From positions 1-6,000 of the forward strand of contig CAITEM010000252.1 of assembly GCA_903891395.1 (NCBI GenBank): a stretch of DNA of 6,000 nt, written 5' to 3'. Positions within the stretch are counted from its first letter, which is position 1. The number at the start of each line of letters is the position of its first letter. Shown here in pieces: positions 5,285-6,000 of the stretch. A model generated the notes under the pieces. It worked only from the letters and a program-made list of their open reading frames with translations, ran no database searches and was not told the origin of the DNA. The translations under genes were made by a program, and so were the position numbers. The DNA comes from an uncultured Hyphomicrobiales bacterium (GTDB lineage Bacteria > Pseudomonadota > Alphaproteobacteria > Rhizobiales > Xanthobacteraceae).

Positions 5285-5986
5285 ATGAAAAAAGTATATC
5301 CCGACGCAAAATCGGCATTGGACGGCATCGTCAAGGACGGCATGACGGTCATGGCCGCCGGATTCGGCCTTTGCGGCATGCCGTCGACGCTGATCGAGGC
5401 GCTGCGCGACACCGGCGTAAAGAACCTGACCTGCGTTTCCAATAATGCGGGCATCGACGGCGCCGGCCTCGGGCTGCTGCTTGAGACCCGGCAGATCAAG
5501 AAAATGATTGCCTCCTATGTTGGCGAGAACAAGCTGTTTGCGCAGCAATATCTGGCCGGCGATCTCGAGATCGAGTTCAATCCCCAGGGCACCATGGCCG
5601 AGCGGATTCGTGCCGGCGGTGCCGGCATCGCCGCGTTTTTCACCAAGACCGGCGTCGGCACGCTGATTGCCGAAGGCAAGGAAGAGCGCGAGTTCAACGG
5701 CCAACGTTACATCATGGAAACCGGGCTGCTGGCGGACATTTCGCTGGTGCACGCCTGGAAGGGCGACACCGAAGGCAACCTCGTGTACCGCAAGACCGCG
5801 CGCAACTTTAACCCGATGATGGCGACTGCAGGCAAGATCACCATCGCCGAAGTCGAACATCTGGTGCAGCCGGGCGAACTGGACGGCGACGCCATCATCA
5901 CGCCGGGCGTTTTCGTCCAGCGTATCGTTCAAACCAACGCCGAGAAGCGCATCGAGCAGCGCACCGTGCGTAAACGTCCCGCCTGA
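5285..5986 (+). CDS. 3-oxoacid CoA-transferase, subunit A (ScoA/PcaI-type)
   Basis: This 233-residue protein is the alpha subunit of a family I CoA-transferase, which moves CoA from succinyl-CoA to a 3-oxoacid such as acetoacetate or 3-oxoadipate in ketone body or aromatic breakdown. The N-terminal signature DGMTVMAAGFGLCGMP (18-33) fits the family pattern except that Ala25 replaces the first Gly of GGF. Other hallmarks are SNNAG (52-56), QIKKMIASYVGENK (70-83), LEIEFNPQGTMAERIRAGG (94-112), FFTKTGVGT (118-126) and AWKGDTEGNLVYRKTARNFNP (157-177, central residues Gly160 to Arg173). The length is normal. The catalytic Glu of this family lies on subunit B, which would begin just past the right edge: GGAG at 5989-5992 follows the stop. 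The sequence resembles succinyl-CoA:3-ketoacid transferase (ScoA) more than general acyl-CoA transferases, but acetoacetate and 3-oxoadipate forms cannot be separated here. Confidence 0.94.
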   Translation: MKKVYPDAKSALDGIVKDGMTVMAAGFGLCGMPSTLIEALRDTGVKNLTCVSNNAGIDGAGLGLLLETRQIKKMIASYVGENKLFAQQYLAGDLEIEFNPQGTMAERIRAGGAGIAAFFTKTGVGTLIAEGKEEREFNGQRYIMETGLLADISLVHAWKGDTEGNLVYRKTARNFNPMMATAGKITIAEVEHLVQPGELDGDAIITPGVFVQRIVQTNAEKRIEQRTVRKRPA

Positions 5987-5988
5987 TT

Positions 5989-5992
5989 GGAG
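5989..5992 (+). promoter_or_regulatory. Probable ribosome binding site of a gene starting past the right edge
   Basis: GGAG lies 3 bases after the TGA of the CoA-transferase subunit A gene, with 8 bases left before the window ends. Subunit B genes normally follow immediately, so its start codon is expected at or soon after base 6001. No start codon is visible in the window. Confidence 0.5.
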
Positions 5993-6000
5993 AATAGCAA

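Noticed and set aside
4967..5932. Minus-strand open frame of 321 codons antisense to the CoA-transferase and the small membrane protein
   Set aside because: The plus-strand CoA-transferase is unmistakable, and this frame has no recognisable motif or ribosome site.

Overview
The window is a GC-rich, gene-dense bacterial segment of ordinary metabolic genes. Codon use (strong G/C at third positions), the mix of an AtzE-type amidase, an orphan TTT-family binding protein and a split 3-oxoacid CoA-transferase, and CTTGAC-like promoter hexamers suggest an alphaproteobacterium, most likely in the Hyphomicrobiales (Bradyrhizobium/Xanthobacteraceae-like). This is inferred from style and protein families, as there is no rRNA or other marker here.

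Layout. (1) Positions 1-1589, plus strand: the 3' part of an AtzE-family amidase gene, then 11 bases later a complete HpxZ/AtzH-like gene. This pair is known from carboxybiuret/dicarboxyurea and oxalurate-type ureide breakdown. (2) Positions 1590-1659: a convergent junction with a clear intrinsic terminator for the minus strand. (3) Positions 1660-4891, minus strand: a three-gene unit read leftward, D-2-hydroxyacid dehydrogenase, then an M24-fold hydrolase (its ribosome binding site lies in the last codons of the dehydrogenase), then a TTT/Bug-type periplasmic solute receptor, ending at that terminator. (4) Positions 4892-4999: a short divergent intergenic region with a perfect 7-bp inverted repeat and promoter-like boxes facing both ways. 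(5) Positions 5000-5212, plus: a 70-residue two-helix membrane protein of unknown function. (6) Positions 5285-5986, plus: subunit A of a 3-oxoacid CoA-transferase; a GGAG motif after its stop suggests that subunit B begins just past the window.

The minus-strand unit looks like an uptake-and-catabolism cassette: the receptor binds a small (probably carboxylated) solute, the M24-fold enzyme would cleave a C-N or similar bond, and the dehydrogenase would interconvert a 2-hydroxy and a 2-keto acid. The substrate cannot be read from sequence. The most interesting point is that the M24-fold protein has lost most of the usual metal ligands, so it is probably not a metallopeptidase. I see no mobile elements, CRISPR arrays, tRNA or rRNA genes, and no evidence of a wholly new kind of system.
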